Assembly: GCF_047495875.1 (NCBI RefSeq)
Contig: NC_092459.1
Span: 36,241,634 to 36,305,633 of the forward strand
Origin: Pithys albifrons albifrons
Taxonomy: Eukaryota; Chordata; Aves; Passeriformes; Thamnophilidae
Direction: 5' to 3'
Length of the DNA stretch: 64,000 bases
Positions 13,201-25,739 of the stretch are shown piece after piece. Made by a program: the position numbers and the translations under genes. Under the pieces are notes generated by a model that worked only from the letters and a program-made list of their open reading frames with translations, ran no database searches and was not told where the DNA came from. How positions within the stretch are numbered: the first letter of the stretch is position 1; every line of letters starts with the position of its first letter.

Positions 13201-15386
13201 TGGGTTTTATTCTGCCACAGAGGAAAATTTCACTAGGGAGAAAAACTCTTCATCAGTGTTTGGAACTAAACACTTGGACTAAGGCTTGGAAATAAACTCA
13301 AACATGAAAAACCACATCTTTCCATTTATGAAGGGAATTGATCATTAGCTTGCATAATCCCAAATTTTCCTGTGGGTAAACAAGACATTCAAGACAGAGC
13401 ATAGACAAAAACCAGATACATACAGGGGCATTAAAAAAAGGTACATGCAAGAAAAATAATCTTTTAGGAAGACCATACTAAATGCACACAAACCCCTTTT
13501 TCTCAAAGCCTAACACTTATTTTCCAGGCATTTATTTTCCCACAGTTAGCAGATAGTTTCCCTGACACCCCTGAAAATATCGAGACTAATTATAGGCATT
13601 ATTAACGATCACAGGCTATGTCTCCTAACTGCAATTGTTCTAGGCTGAAGTTCATGTAGTAAACATTGCATTCCACAGACTGATGAGCCAGCTTTCAGAT
13701 AAACATGCTTGCTTAAGTATCAAGTATTAACACCCTATGGCAATCCGAGTCCATGCACAGTGACTCAGTGCAATTATTCCAAGTGTAACAATAAGTGGGC
13801 AGTCATGCGGATTTGTAACTTATTGGTTTAAGCATGAAATTAAACAAGCAAGAAAATTAATGAAAACTATTCAATTTTAGACCAGATTGGGGACAAAATA
13901 TGAGTAAAGTATTATAAACACGACATAATCTCATTTAAGGAGATGCTATAACACATAGGTTTTACAAATAGTTACAGACATTAATCTTGTTAAGTTTATT
14001 TCCAGAGTTTTATTCAGTAACAGGATTGATTGGCTGGAGAAACATAGGCTCAGATAAAAAACCAGCTGAAAGCTCTATTTTTATCAGAGTGATGGATTCT
14101 TTTCTTAAGTAACTTGTTTTCTTGTCTTTTGTTCTGAGACTATAAACATTATTAACAATTCTCCAACTGGCAAGAGAGGCTGAGATGTTTAGTCTTCACC
14201 ATTCTGGATTGCTTTATGTTTTCTTACACAGTCCAAGAGTCAGGGAAGAGGCAACAACTTTGATTTCCCTTCCCTGTAAGATGACCTTTCTTTTGCTCAC
14301 AACTGCATCTTGCCTTTGAAGCACTGCATATACATCTGCTCCACGGCTTCACGCTTGCTCTGGGAGGAGATGGGTTGCAGATCCTGATAAGCAGAACTGT
14401 TGCAACCCATGAGTTTACATATCTGACACAACCAACATTAACATCCAGTTCCCTGTTGTTTACTTGCATCCCATCATCGGTGACTTCCCACAGCCAAGTC
14501 TGTGTACAGCTTTCATGTGGCTGCTGTTATTTCTGTTTGCACCAAGAGGTCATTTCGTATGCCAGCAGAAGGGATACTGCTTTCTTCTGCAACTTCAGGC
14601 AGCTTCTAGGAAACAAAGACTTCCTGCCCCCTTTCCAACTAGAGGCAAAGGTCAGTGACTTTAACAATGAAGCACAGTGTTATAGCTTGATATTTTAGTG
14701 CTAAAAATTTACCCACAAAAGCAACAAGGACAATTGCTACATAAAATTCCACATGCAGTGCCCAAAACAAGCCCAAAATACATGCTTGTAGCCCAAGCAA
14801 GGATTTGTGCCCATTAAAACAATGCTATTATGTATAGGTTTTCCCAGAAAAATGCTACATTACTAAGCAAAGGCCCAATATATTGATATATCTCTGTTTT
14901 TGTTAAGAAATGAGAAGTATAATATATGCAGTATGAACAAAATAGGATACTTTCCTTGCTGGACTCAACAGCTAATGGTCACACTCATGCTTTACCTTCT
15001 ATGCTGTGACCTGTTCCAGACTCTCTGCCATCCCCTTGACCTACCAAAAACATTACACTGAAGGGGTGCTTTCTTGGCACCAACATTGCTTTTCACTAAC
15101 ATATCGACCAGCATTTGCTGACATACCATTCCTACCTCTATGATATTCCTCATATTCAGTAACCAAGAGGAAACATATTGGGAATAGCTTTGCCATACAT
15201 TTTTCAGAGCCATATAATACTGCCCAGAACATCAAGGCCTCCGTATGTACTTTTGAGCTGTAGATTTTCAAATCAACACCCTTCCCAGGCAAAGGAAGTA
15301 ATCACCAAAAAAACAAAGAGAAAACTGTTTCATTATTTGGATCAGAGCTTATAAGAGTGGTCTGAGCTGTCCCATAAAGGGAATGG
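10212..15386. other. Anonymous DNA; one unrecognised open frame at 11440-11808
   Basis: Mostly AT-rich non-coding sequence. The one item of note is a stop-free stretch of 123 codons on the plus strand, 11440-11808, whose second half (after a possible start at 11584) has a protein-like composition with many Trp, Gln and Leu residues. I do not recognise it; it has no obvious splice sites or family motif and could be chance. The AT-rich block around 13500-13650 has homeodomain-type TAATTA cores and may be a conserved non-coding element, which cannot be decided from one species. Confidence 0.45.
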
Positions 15387-15391
15387 CAGCT

Positions 15392-16036
15392 TGTCCTAGT
15401 TCAGCAGGAGGGACCAATTAACACTGTGTGGGGGTGATCAAAGCTGTGTATTCTACCCCCTCTATTCATTCCCCAAGGACAATGGACCATTTGCAGCAGC
15501 TGCCCAGGGAGCCATTAGCACCTTCCACCCAGCCTGAGGGGGCGTGGCTGCTAATGGGCCATCAACAGTTCAACAATACCCCCTGGCTCTCAGAGTTAAT
15601 CACCCATTGTGTGAGTCCCCACCCAGGGGACGGGGTGCTCCCTGAGGGTACATAAGTGGTGGCTAAGAAGACCTCGGGAACTTCTCGTCGGATCCAGAGG
15701 AGCAGCAGGACCTTGACAGGAGGAGATCACCGCTCTCAACCAGACTACAACTGCCACTCTCGACCAGACTACAGCCATCACCTGCACCAACAGGTTTTTT
15801 CACTTCCTTTTGCTCTGGACTTGGGGGAACCACGTGGGTCTCAGCACAAGGGCAAACAAGCCCCCTTGGGTTTCTGCCCTAGGACACTGGGTTATACTGC
15901 TGGGTCTTGTGAGTTGAAAGCAATTTCCCTTTGTGTCAGTGTATTTATTGTAATATTATTATTAAATTTTAGCTCTGACATAATCTCTCTCATGGTGAGT
16001 TCATTTCCCCTGCTGGTTCGCCTTTAAACCAGCACA
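15392..16036 (+). mobile_element. Solo LTR, ERVL-type, with perfect 5-bp target duplication
   Basis: The element starts TGTCCTAG and ends CCAGCACA, giving the TG...CA ends required of retroviral LTRs. It is flanked by CAGCT at 15387-15391 and CAGCT at 16037-16041, an exact 5-bp target-site duplication of the size made by ERVL integrases. Inside are a TATA-like TACATAA near 15650 and an ATTAAA polyadenylation signal at 15961-15966, in the right order for plus-strand transcription. No internal retroviral sequence is present, so it is a solo LTR left by recombination between the two LTRs of a provirus. Length is 645 bp. The frames at 15428-15655 and 15656-16027 are LTR sequence, not genes. Confidence 0.9.
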
Positions 16037-16041
16037 CAGCT

Positions 16042-19000
16042 TTTTTGCTCATGTTCACACAATAGGTCTACTCCGTTTGGAGGAGATAGGACCCAAAATC
16101 AGCACAGGCCAATGCAGTATCTCACATCAACAGCAAGCCCCCTTTATCTGTTTCAATGGATCCTGGGATAGTGGTCTGCTGGATGCAATACACTGCATTC
16201 AGTTTTGCACATTTTCATTCAGTTTTGCACATTTTCATTTCTGTAGAAGACAAGTGTTCCCTACAGAGTGGTACTTTTTGTTTACACTTTTTTACAAGAC
16301 TCCCAAATGTATCTTTCAGAGGAAATACAGACAATGTAGTAGTTTATACTGTACATAAATAAATGTCTTCTCAGTTCACACTCATGATCCACCCCACCAT
16401 CAGGCAGCACAGCTACAGAAGAAACGGGGTAAGGCGCAAGAACCCTAACACTAGTCAATCATATGGAAAACTACCCCATCCTGTCTCTTCTGTTCCCCTG
16501 CTGGAAACCAAGCTCTTGGGAGGATGCCTATGCCCCAAAGCACTAGGCTGTCAGCCAGTAACTCTTTTCCAACAGCTTCTATCCTAGAAGACTCACTCTT
16601 TTGGGGTTACTTACCAGGATGCAAAAAGGCTCATGCAAACCTCTAAGGCTTTGTCCACAAAAATGAAGTTGGGCCACTTTCTCTGCCCCAGTTGTTTGGG
16701 CACATTTCCTCCTGCAGCCTCTGCAATGAGTATCCAACCACTCACGCAGATGACAAAACTCACCACGTAAGGTGCTTATCACAGCACTTCCCAAACTAGT
16801 CAAGCATGGGGTGGAATAAGGACATATGCAGAATAGAAATCCAGCCATTTTCCTGAGTGGCTTCAACAAAATTAAAATCCTTCATCAACTTGCTGACTGC
16901 CTCCATTTAAAACAATTAGTTAAATCCACACACATCTACCACTATGAAAAACAGATGTGTTGTACCCAGGATTTAGAGAAAGACAAAAAACATTTACTGC
17001 ATAGATGGACTACCTGTATATGAAGAAAATGGTATAGATGGTATAGACTAAACTTGCTCATACATCAAGAAAGAAGAGTTAGGAATGAATGGGAAAGCTC
17101 TTACAGCTGCCTCTTCACCTGAGCAGGAGCAACAAGCAGGGCCTCTGGTACGTGGAATAGATGACTTCTCTTTTGACTACTCTTGAAGTTAGGAGAGAGG
17201 CAGGAACGGAAGTGTAAGTCCTACTGACAGAGCAGCAAAAGCATGCTCTTCTTATGCTCCAGTCCCTGGAAAGTTGTTGCCTGACCTGCGCCACATCCTT
17301 ATTTTTCAGTAGTTCTCCATCTCCCTGCTCTTGCTCTACAGAGACACTGGTTCATGCTCCATCCCTGTATCCCCACATTTCTTGACCATCCCCTCCACAC
17401 CTTGGTTGAAGTAGCAGAGATTACACAGATGCCTTTAGAGTGGCTGTAAAGCACCTAGGACCTTCTTCAGTGGGACCTGACAACCACAAGTCCCTTCTCC
17501 AGCCCAGGTGAGCAACCACAGAGTAGTGGCACAGGTTCTCTGAAACACTGGAGGGGCCTGCCAAACTATCTCTACTCCCGCATGACATTCCTCTGCCCAA
17601 GGGAAATAATTTTCTCTACACTGATTCACTGATTTACAGCTGGTTAGATACTCCCCCCACCTCCTTAGTGAATGCACACATACACAAGCAAATGGTCTGC
17701 AGCTGCAGGAACAAACCCCAGGGGAGGCAGAGTGATTGATGTGCCATATACAGCCTGCCACCAGTTGAGAAAGCTCCCAACTGAAAGGATAAATTGCTGA
17801 TCTTCAGTGTCAGAAGTACCTCATACTGTCTAATATGAGGGACCAGTCCCATGTTCAAACCAAGGCTCTCCCTATTCATAAAATTCACACAGATCCATGA
17901 AGGGAAAACCCTTTTTCATGAGTGTGGTAGGAATCATGTGCTTTTATCTTGTTTTTCCTCTTTGAGCACAAAGCCAGCTGAAGGGAGCTTCTTCCTATTG
18001 CCTTTGTTTCAGTGTGGGCCAGGTCCACACTGCCACCATAGCTGCTGCAGTGTCTGGGACCACCAGATTGCTGTGGTGAGGGGACCAGCCTGGGGTGCAA
18101 ACCTGACTCCCCTTGAATGACAAGTACTGTGGCCTGACTCCCGTGGTAAGCAAATCAACCTCTTCTCGGTTAGGCTGAAAATTCCAGTATAATGCTGTTT
18201 TCCATCTTCACCAGATTCTGTTTTCAAGGAGAGGATGATAGCTTTATGTGTTGTAGCAACTGTTTTGTATCAAAGCAGAGAACAAAAGGACTGATGCCAG
18301 GAATGGGACAGCAACACTAACTTACGTGAGTGGCACAGTACAAGAATAGTGCACTGGCCCACACACTCACAGCCACGGAGAGACCAGCTGGTTGAGGGTA
18401 GCTTCTTGCATCTCATGAGAGACTACCAATGAGAATGCCAACAAGACAGAAGTGAATAAAAAGCTAGGTCACTGAGACTACTAAATGCCAAGAGGCACAA
18501 AAAAACATCTGCAGAAAAGCTCATTAATCATAAAATACCCTCTTATGCCTTACACTGGGGATCCAAGATAAACACTGGAGTTCTAAATTCTTTTCAAGAA
18601 ATTACACCAAATGACATGAATTCTGCATGTATCCATGTTTGGGTTTCTAGGCAATAAGATTTTAGTATAACTCTATTCCATGCCAGGTACTAGTTTTAAA
18701 ATGGAAGTCAGACCACCTTGACATCAGATGGTGGGAGGTCGGAGACACTGCACATGACTAAGTCTGTTTCTCTGAAGACACTGTGGGATTGCCCTCCCAT
18801 ACTTATATGAGAAACGGCTGCTTCTTTTTGGTGGTGGTGGTTGTGCGTTTTTAATGTAAATGCATTTCCCCTGCTCCAGAAAATGTTCCCAGGGTATTGC
18901 AGCACCCTGAGAGTAAGCCTTGCATGGCATCTTGCTTTAAGGGAAAACTGAAGTTTTCTCCTACAAAGAACTGAGGAGCCAGAACTCCGCAGCCAGAGTC

Positions 19001-19565
19001 TTCCCAGAGAAGAGCAGCAACACACTTCCAGAGGAAAGTAGAGCCCAGGAACTCAGGACCCAGGATTTCCCATGTCTGCAAGTTTGAGATGTGAAAACAA
19101 GGTCCCTACAATTAAAAGCTAAAGTAAGCTATGATAATTTAAAAAGGAGTCAACTGCATCAGATTTTTGGGAAACCGCTCAACGAGGGCAGTTCATTAGA
19201 TAAGGTCCAATTTTAAGGTATGATTGTCATAAAGGAGTGTAAGAATAGTTTTTTCTCACACTTTTGCCATTAATGGAGACTCCATGGAGAATATAATTTT
19301 TGCTGGGGAGCAGATGACGTTGCTGCAGACTAGGAGGAGTAAACAAAACTGAAGGGTGCAGGTCCCACTGTGTACCTGCAGCAATGACAGCTCAGCATGT
19401 GTCCATCTTCCCCTGTCTATTTGATCCTGTTTCTCCTCTGCGACAATCTACTGACCCTTTACTTCTACCCCCTATGACCAACATAGATAAATGACTGAGT
19501 TTAAAACATCTTGAAAAAAAGTTGTTTTTTCTTCTTTTCTAACCTGAACATTTTACTGGCAGGGG
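16042..19565. other. Anonymous non-coding DNA with a short tandem duplication
   Basis: No gene or transposon recognised. Frames of 60-108 codons are present on both strands without family resemblance. Confidence 0.55.
16196..16235. repeat. 20-bp direct tandem duplication, two copies
   Basis: The unit CATTCAGTTTTGCACATTTT is present twice in immediate succession (16196-16215 and 16216-16235) with no mismatch, then a partial third start. Perfect identity suggests a recent replication-slippage event. No function is apparent. Confidence 0.9.
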
Positions 19566-19567
19566 TC

Positions 19568-20112
19568 TTAGAATCATAGAATTGCTTAGGTTGAAAAAGA
19601 CTTCCAAGATCATGTAACCCAAACATTAACCCAGCACTGCCAAGTCCAATACTAAATCATGTCCCTAAGTGCCACATCTCCACATCTTTTAAATACCTCC
19701 AGGGATGGCAAGTCCACTACTACCCTGGGCAGCCTGTTACAATGCCTCACAACACTTTTGATGAAGAAATTTTTCCTAATATCCAATATAAATCTCCTCT
19801 GATGCAATTTGAGGCCATTTTCTCTTGTCCTATTTCTTGTTTCTTGAGAGAGGAGACTGACCCCCACCGCTCTACAATCTTCTTTCAGACAGCTGTAGAA
19901 AGCAATAAGGTCACCTCTGAGCCTCCAGGCTGAACACCTCCATCTCCTCATCAGACTTGTGTTTCAGGCCCTTCACCAGCTTGGTTGCCCTCCTCTGGAC
20001 CTGCTCCAGTATCTCAATGTCCTTTTTGTAGTGAGGAACCCAAAACTGAGCACAGGATTCAAGGTGTGGCCTCACTAGTGCCAAATACAGGAGATGATCA
20101 CTTCTCCAGACC
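19568..20112 (-). mobile_element. CR1 LINE, 5'-truncated, with end of ORF2
   Basis: The plus strand starts with a reversed CR1 tail (AGAATCATAGAATTGCTTAGG) and runs backwards through the 3' UTR and the end of ORF2. The minus-strand frame 19652-19951 reads as CR1 ORF2 C-terminus ([64 protein letters not shown]). Further upstream in the element the HLEYC-type region (20000-20090) is still recognisable but out of frame. Polymerase core and endonuclease are missing by 5' truncation. Substitutions relative to the 61-kb copy suggest an older insertion. Confidence 0.92.
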
Positions 20113-23100
20113 CATCATTAATGGCTATTTCAATGCAAGTGGATGCAAACTAAATGCCTGCAGAGGAGAGAGTGAAACAGGAGGCTTGAGGTGGAAGACT
20201 TGGCAGTCCTCTGAAAAAGCCCCATGTGAATCCACTTTCAGCTCAAGTTACCAGCTACAGACAACTGCAGAGCCATGAGACTTCAGCTTAGCCCAGCAGG
20301 AATACACCTTCCCTACCTATGGCTCTACAGCAGCAGGTACAGTGGTGACACAGCCTAACATAAGGCATGCCACAGTGCCACCAAAAGAGCAAACTGAGAT
20401 GATCTTTCCTCTGGTTGCTCCATAAGGCACAGACCAGTGTCCTCTGACCAAAGGGGCACAAAGTAAAGAGGTGGAAGGACCTTTCTTTTTTTGCTGGAAA
20501 CCTACTGGAACAATAACCACCTCATAAAGGGCACCACAAAACTTAGCATGCTCATTGCTGATGTCTGCATTGTTACAAGTCTGACTTCTGGTGCCTTGTC
20601 CAAGTGTATTTCAGATGAGGCAAGAGGAATACCCTTATTTTAGTGACTAATTCAGGTATTGGTAACAGGCATATTCTCTGTTCACCATAAGCCTTCTTTG
20701 CATCTGATGAGCACAACTGTGAGGAAAGGGCGTAAAGAGAGGAGGGTATTCTGCATTTATGTTTCCATTAATTCAACATGAGAAATAGATCAAATATTCA
20801 TTTATTCTGCATTCCAGGACATTTCTTCCAGACACTATATATAGTTTCTCAGATACCAGCATCTCCCTTACCTACATATTCACATTAATCCATAAAAAAC
20901 TGTGAGTCATTACGCAAAGTTCCATCCAGAAGAGTAGGCCATTCATCCTTTAGGGGAGGAGGAGGAGAGGGGAAATTAAGAGCTGTTTCCAATTTAATTG
21001 GCAGACTTTACATTTTTGTTCTGCTTCCATTGGAAAGTGTGGTGCTAATTTTTCTGCCACAGCTTGCAACCACGGTGAGATCTCAATCTGCTTCATTTAC
21101 GTCTTACATCTAAGATTGCTAAAAAAATGTATCAGAACTGTATTTTCCACATGTCTCTGGTCAGCATGCAAATTTTATGTGCTGGACTAAATGTTTGTGT
21201 TATTTTGGGGAGTCAAATGTTTTAAAACTCTCCACAACTGTTAATTGCCCTTTTCAACTGCTCAAGCCTGGTGTGGTATCTTGAGAGCACAACACCTTCT
21301 GAACACACAGTGCTCTGCAGCATACTCAAGACTTTCATACAGTAAAGCACATTTATGCCCCACCCTGCCTTTTTGCTGCAGCTTCTAGTCAAAAACATGA
21401 TTTCCTGTAAGCAAGCAGCTCTTTTTTGGGGTAATTTTGAAGTGAGGCTGAATAGGAAGCAGCAGCTTGGAACTGGTATGTGTTTTAATCCCTACATCAC
21501 CTACTTTGACACTGGAATTTTTCTTATGTGTTCCCCTTTCCCACATGACAGAAGACTGGACTTTGACTGTCTTCTATTTTTTCACTCTTTGTGTAATTTC
21601 TGAGTTTTTCCTCAGCTGCTCCTTGGCTTTGCATCATCTTCTCCCACATTTTCTAACCTAACTATATGACTATTTCAACTCAACCTCCCTCATCTTGTCC
21701 CTTTCTGCAAACAGCCCCTAAATCACGGTGGCCAGTCTTTGCCTCATGAGTAATTCAGGGGCCATTTGCACCAACTGTGTCATCCAAGTGTTGCCAGTGT
21801 TGCGTTGACGCAGAGACCATCCATTACCCTGCCAGCATTGAGCTGGGTTCAGCCCACAGGAGTTTCTAAGCTCCCAGGATGATCAGCAATGTAGCACTGA
21901 GCAGCAAATCCTCTGGAGAAGGACTGGAACCTTCCCCTTGAGCTGCTCCCAGAGCTCCTGCAGCACTCACGGTGGGACACCTGGGAAACTCGATCTATAG
22001 AAGGATTTTGACAAGTGGACTGCAAGATTACAAAGGCCATCAACCTCAAGTCCATAGTAAATAATACACAAAATACACCAACTAAACAGTCTTTCTGCAG
22101 GAGATGAACTTAAGCCAAACTGCTATGAGATTTTCAGCAAATTTTCCCAACTTAAATCAATTTAATTCTGCATGACTTTGCTAATGATTCACATACTTAG
22201 CTACATCTTTGTGGGGCATTAAATTTCCCTGCAGTTACTCCTTTTCAAAACATGTATCAAGCCTTAACCCTTCCACAATCGTTGCATATCAACATTTTCT
22301 AAAGCACGAAAAACACAGCTGAGAAGAACTGTTGGGTTCTTCAGTATCAGTCTGAACTGACAAGGAGATACAAGGTGGCACAAACATCAGAGAAACTGCT
22401 CTACACCACTAATATCTCATAGCTACATTTGACAGTTCAAGTCACTCAAGCTCTCCCCTGGAGCAGAGCATTTAAAGTCCTGTCAACCAAACTGATGCCA
22501 AATATTCCAGGTGCCTCCATGGGAAAACCACACTTTTCTTCACAAAAAAGAGGAATAGGTAAAATACATCCTATTCCATGGCAGCACAGGTCATGAACTA
22601 AAAAAAAACCCCAAACAGTGGAATCACCGCTACTAAAGCAGCACAATCTGCTAAGAAAGAAGAGTGTTACTTCATCAGATGAATGTGCAAGTGGAAGTCT
22701 GACCCTTCCACTCCCTCTTCCTCCCCAAGGCATCACATGCAATTTTATCCAATGTAACTTGCTAGGCTATAGCGTTTCACCTGAAATGTAACGGAATGTG
22801 AGCCACATGCAATACATTCAACAAATATTCAAGGCATAAAGAAGCACCTGAACAGTTAAGGCAAATTACAAGCCCTCAAGTAAAGACTTCAAAATTACAA
22901 GGAAACAAATCTGTACTTGCAAATGTTAACATCAAGTTTCTTGGGATATGGTGTAGAAGAAAGGCATCTACAGAGAAAGTTTCCTAAAAAATTCCAGGTA
23001 TTTAAGTTTTCCCTTTATTTTGTTTTAAGGCTCACCAACAGTTTGTATTAGGCACATAAAATTTAAAGGGTATGAAATTATTTAATCTCAAAAAGTGAAC

Positions 23101-25555
23101 ATTAAAAGGCAAAACACTCATACTCTTAGCTGACAAGTAACAATCAGGGAAAACTTTCTTTTTCTTTTAAAATGAAATTATGCTTCTTGCACTCTTAAAA
23201 ACTATGGAAACTTTTAAAGGTAGAAAATGTCATAAAAAAAAGAGAAAAAAAGAAAAAAGAAGAAACGCAACACTAGATAATTTTAAATACTTCACATACC
23301 TAAAAAGGGCATATTAAACCACAACCTTAGTCATAAACCTACAGTAAGAGCAAAGACAAAGTACCGCAGGCACGACCTGCAGCCGCCTGGCTGGCAGCGA
23401 GGCAGCACCACATGCCAAAGGAAGTGGGTGTCATACTATGCCTCGAGCATCTCCTGCTCTGCCCCCCACCCTCCCCGACCACCTGTATCAGCCTCAGAGG
23501 AAGGAGACATGCTCCCCCAGATGTTCCAGCTATGCTGTGCCAGTCACAAAGTATGCACACAGCCATCAGCACAAGTGAAAATTCATACATAGAGTACCAG
23601 CATCAGGTCTCTCTGCAATGATTAACCTAGTTTGTGGGCAAGCCAGACTTACTTTCTCATTTTTGAATTTAAAAACAAACCAGAAAGCAGCCCAAGGACC
23701 GAGAGAGACCCCCCTCCATCACATTTGTGCCCTTTCCCTTTCTCCCTCACATACACGCCTACCCACACCTACGCTGTGCTGGAAAAAGGCTGTAAGCACG
23801 GCATTACCACTAGTGTGTCCTGCGTACTGGGAGCTGTGGTTTTGAGATTAAACACCCGGCAAAGAAATTTCACCCTTTTGACCATAATTTTCCATAAGCA
23901 ATTGAACACAGATGAGGAAAATAGAGAAATGTCTAAATTTCCTTTCCTGCTCAGATGCAGCAGTATGGTTGAGATCACTTCTCTGTGATAAGCTAAAATT
24001 AGGGCAGAAAGGGCACACACCAAGTGTCTGAGAAAAGATGCCAAGGCATGGGACTGTGCTGTCAGGGACACCATGAACTGGTACCCAGTAACTACAGGAC
24101 CTGGTCAGGGGGCTCTACTTGCAGGTGCCAGAAGGGCACCCTGCCTTCACCAGCTTCCAAATACACTGCTATAGGTGTCTTTTCATCAGTGGTCAGTCTT
24201 TCAGGAAAAAATACAAAACACCATGTGACTACTCTCCTCACCCTGAAACACCCAGCCATGACAGAAAATTAAGTTTTACCCCTGTAAACCTCAAATAAGA
24301 AAGGAGCAGAAAGAAAATACATCAGGAAAGCAACTTGTTTTCAGAGGGTCCTCTGCAAACTCTTGGGGTTCTTTGCATATTCAGCAACAACGATTTTCTC
24401 TCTTTGAGCCATTTCAGCTTTGCCAATACCCTGGAGGAGGGAACCATGGGTGGGGAGGGAGTTAAAAATAAAAACAAACACTGAAAAGCTATTTGTAAAC
24501 TGTTTCACCTCAGTGAACCCTTCAACTCGCGGTTTCTCTAACCGACTGCACAGCACACCTGCAGAGCGAGTCGGGGCAGGAGCCACCCCTCTATAAATAC
24601 CTAGGAGAACCCTGCTGCACCTCCTCGGGCACCTCTCCGTGAGGGAGGGTGGCACTGAGGTGCCCATCTTCCTGGGAATAATCTAAACTTTAAAGTGAGG
24701 TAACAAATGGAAGGTGGACATGGCACAAAACCAAAAAAATATATTTCCTCAGATAAAAATGTGCTGAATACAATTTCAGCTTTGCAACAGTCAACACTGC
24801 CCTTATCTGGGTTTCAGCCTGGGTCTCAGGTGCATGGTCATCTCTCCTTCACCCTATCATCTCTAGCCAGCCAAAAAAAGCAGCTGTGCCAGGGTGTTAG
24901 ACCAAGCACAGCTGTAAATCCTGCAGCCTCCTCTGCCCGGTCCAGATGATCTGCAACCTGAAGAGCCAAATCCAGCACCTAAGAAATCCCCCAAACACTG
25001 CACAGCCCCATGAAAGTCAGGTGCCCTTCTTCAGCATCAGTTCAACTCCAGATCTGTTGCCTGGCAATGACCAACAGACATCTGAAGCAAAAGGCTGGAA
25101 GCAAAGGCATTCCTCGCAGTTTTGGTTTACTTACAGTCCAACAAAACAGCACCATTTCTCAGCTCTGGGTGAAATACCTCTTAAACAAACAAACAGGAAT
25201 AAAACAAAAAACAAAACACCAAAAACAAACCCCATACCACCTTCAAGCAGTGAATCAGCCATCACTTGAGCCACGCAAGCACCATACACACCAAACACAT
25301 CCGATAGCTGCACAGCCAACCTCAGCCTTTGCTCTTCTTTGCCCACCCACCCCCTCCACCGCCACCCCTCATAGCCCAAAACTATCAAGAAGACAGCCTT
25401 CTTTGTAGTGCTCTGAAAGTTTAAATCAGAAACCTGAAAACAATGTGGGTGTGGACAAAAACAACCTATGTGCAGTGGGGACTGCATTAACTAACACTGC
25501 TGATACTGGAAAATGTGCAGGTAACCAGCATGGGCAAATCCCAAAGGCTGGTGTC
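20113..25555. other. Anonymous non-coding DNA
   Basis: No confident gene or transposon. A purine-only tract of A and G runs lies at about 23230-23272. A CpG-containing patch at about 24520-24640 carries CTCTATAAATACC near 24590, a TATA-like site that might be an old promoter or an LTR scrap. An A/C-rich low-complexity stretch covers about 25178-25240. Frames on either strand lack family motifs. Confidence 0.5.
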
Positions 25556-25574
25556 CAAATAAAAATCTCTGGGT

Positions 25575-25647
25575 GGTCCTGTGGTGTAAAGGAGAGCACT
25601 CCGGACTCTGAATTCCAAGGACCTGAGTTTGAGTCTCAGTGGGGACC
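25575..25647 (+). pseudogene. tRNA-Gln (CUG)-like SINE head, not a functional tRNA
   Basis: The 73 bases follow vertebrate tRNA-Gln closely: TGGTGTAAAGG matches the box A region, the loop CT-CTG-AA places anticodon CUG at 25608-25610, and GAGTTTGAGTC is a decayed box B. The T stem CTGAG/CTCAG pairs perfectly. The acceptor stem GGTCCTG/GGGGACC has one mismatch and one G-U pair. The anticodon stem CCGGA/TTCCA no longer pairs, so it should not fold as a working tRNA. It most likely served as the RNA polymerase III promoter of the SINE. Confidence 0.75.
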
Positions 25648-25673
25648 ATCCCCTGGCAGTTCAATGCCTCCCT

Positions 25674-25739
25674 GCCATTCCATCCCGTCAGATCTCAGAT
25701 GCTCAGCAGGGTCAGTCCCGGTTAGTACCGGGTGCTGTG
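25674..25739 (+). pseudogene. 5S-rRNA-like segment with internal deletion
   Basis: The blocks GCCATTCCA, CAGATCTCAGATGCTCAGCAGG, GGTTAGTAC and CGGGTGCTGTG occur in the same order as in vertebrate 5S rRNA. The normal gene has roughly 26 more bases between GTTAGTAC and CGGGTGCTGT, and more between GCCATACCA and the GATCTC block. Here the later gap is closed exactly at a TAC triplet that occurs at both ends of the missing part (25726-25728). The A-box and intermediate-element part of the 5S internal promoter is partly kept (AGCAGGGTC) and the C box is deleted, so it is not a 5S gene. Confidence 0.7.

Noticed and set aside
15428..16027. Two adjacent plus-strand frames that could be an ERV gene
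   Set aside because: They lie entirely within the solo LTR and show no retroviral protein motif.
25575..25647. Functional tRNA-Gln gene
   Set aside because: The anticodon stem does not pair, box B is decayed, and the sequence lies inside a longer unit with a target-site duplication, so it is a SINE head.
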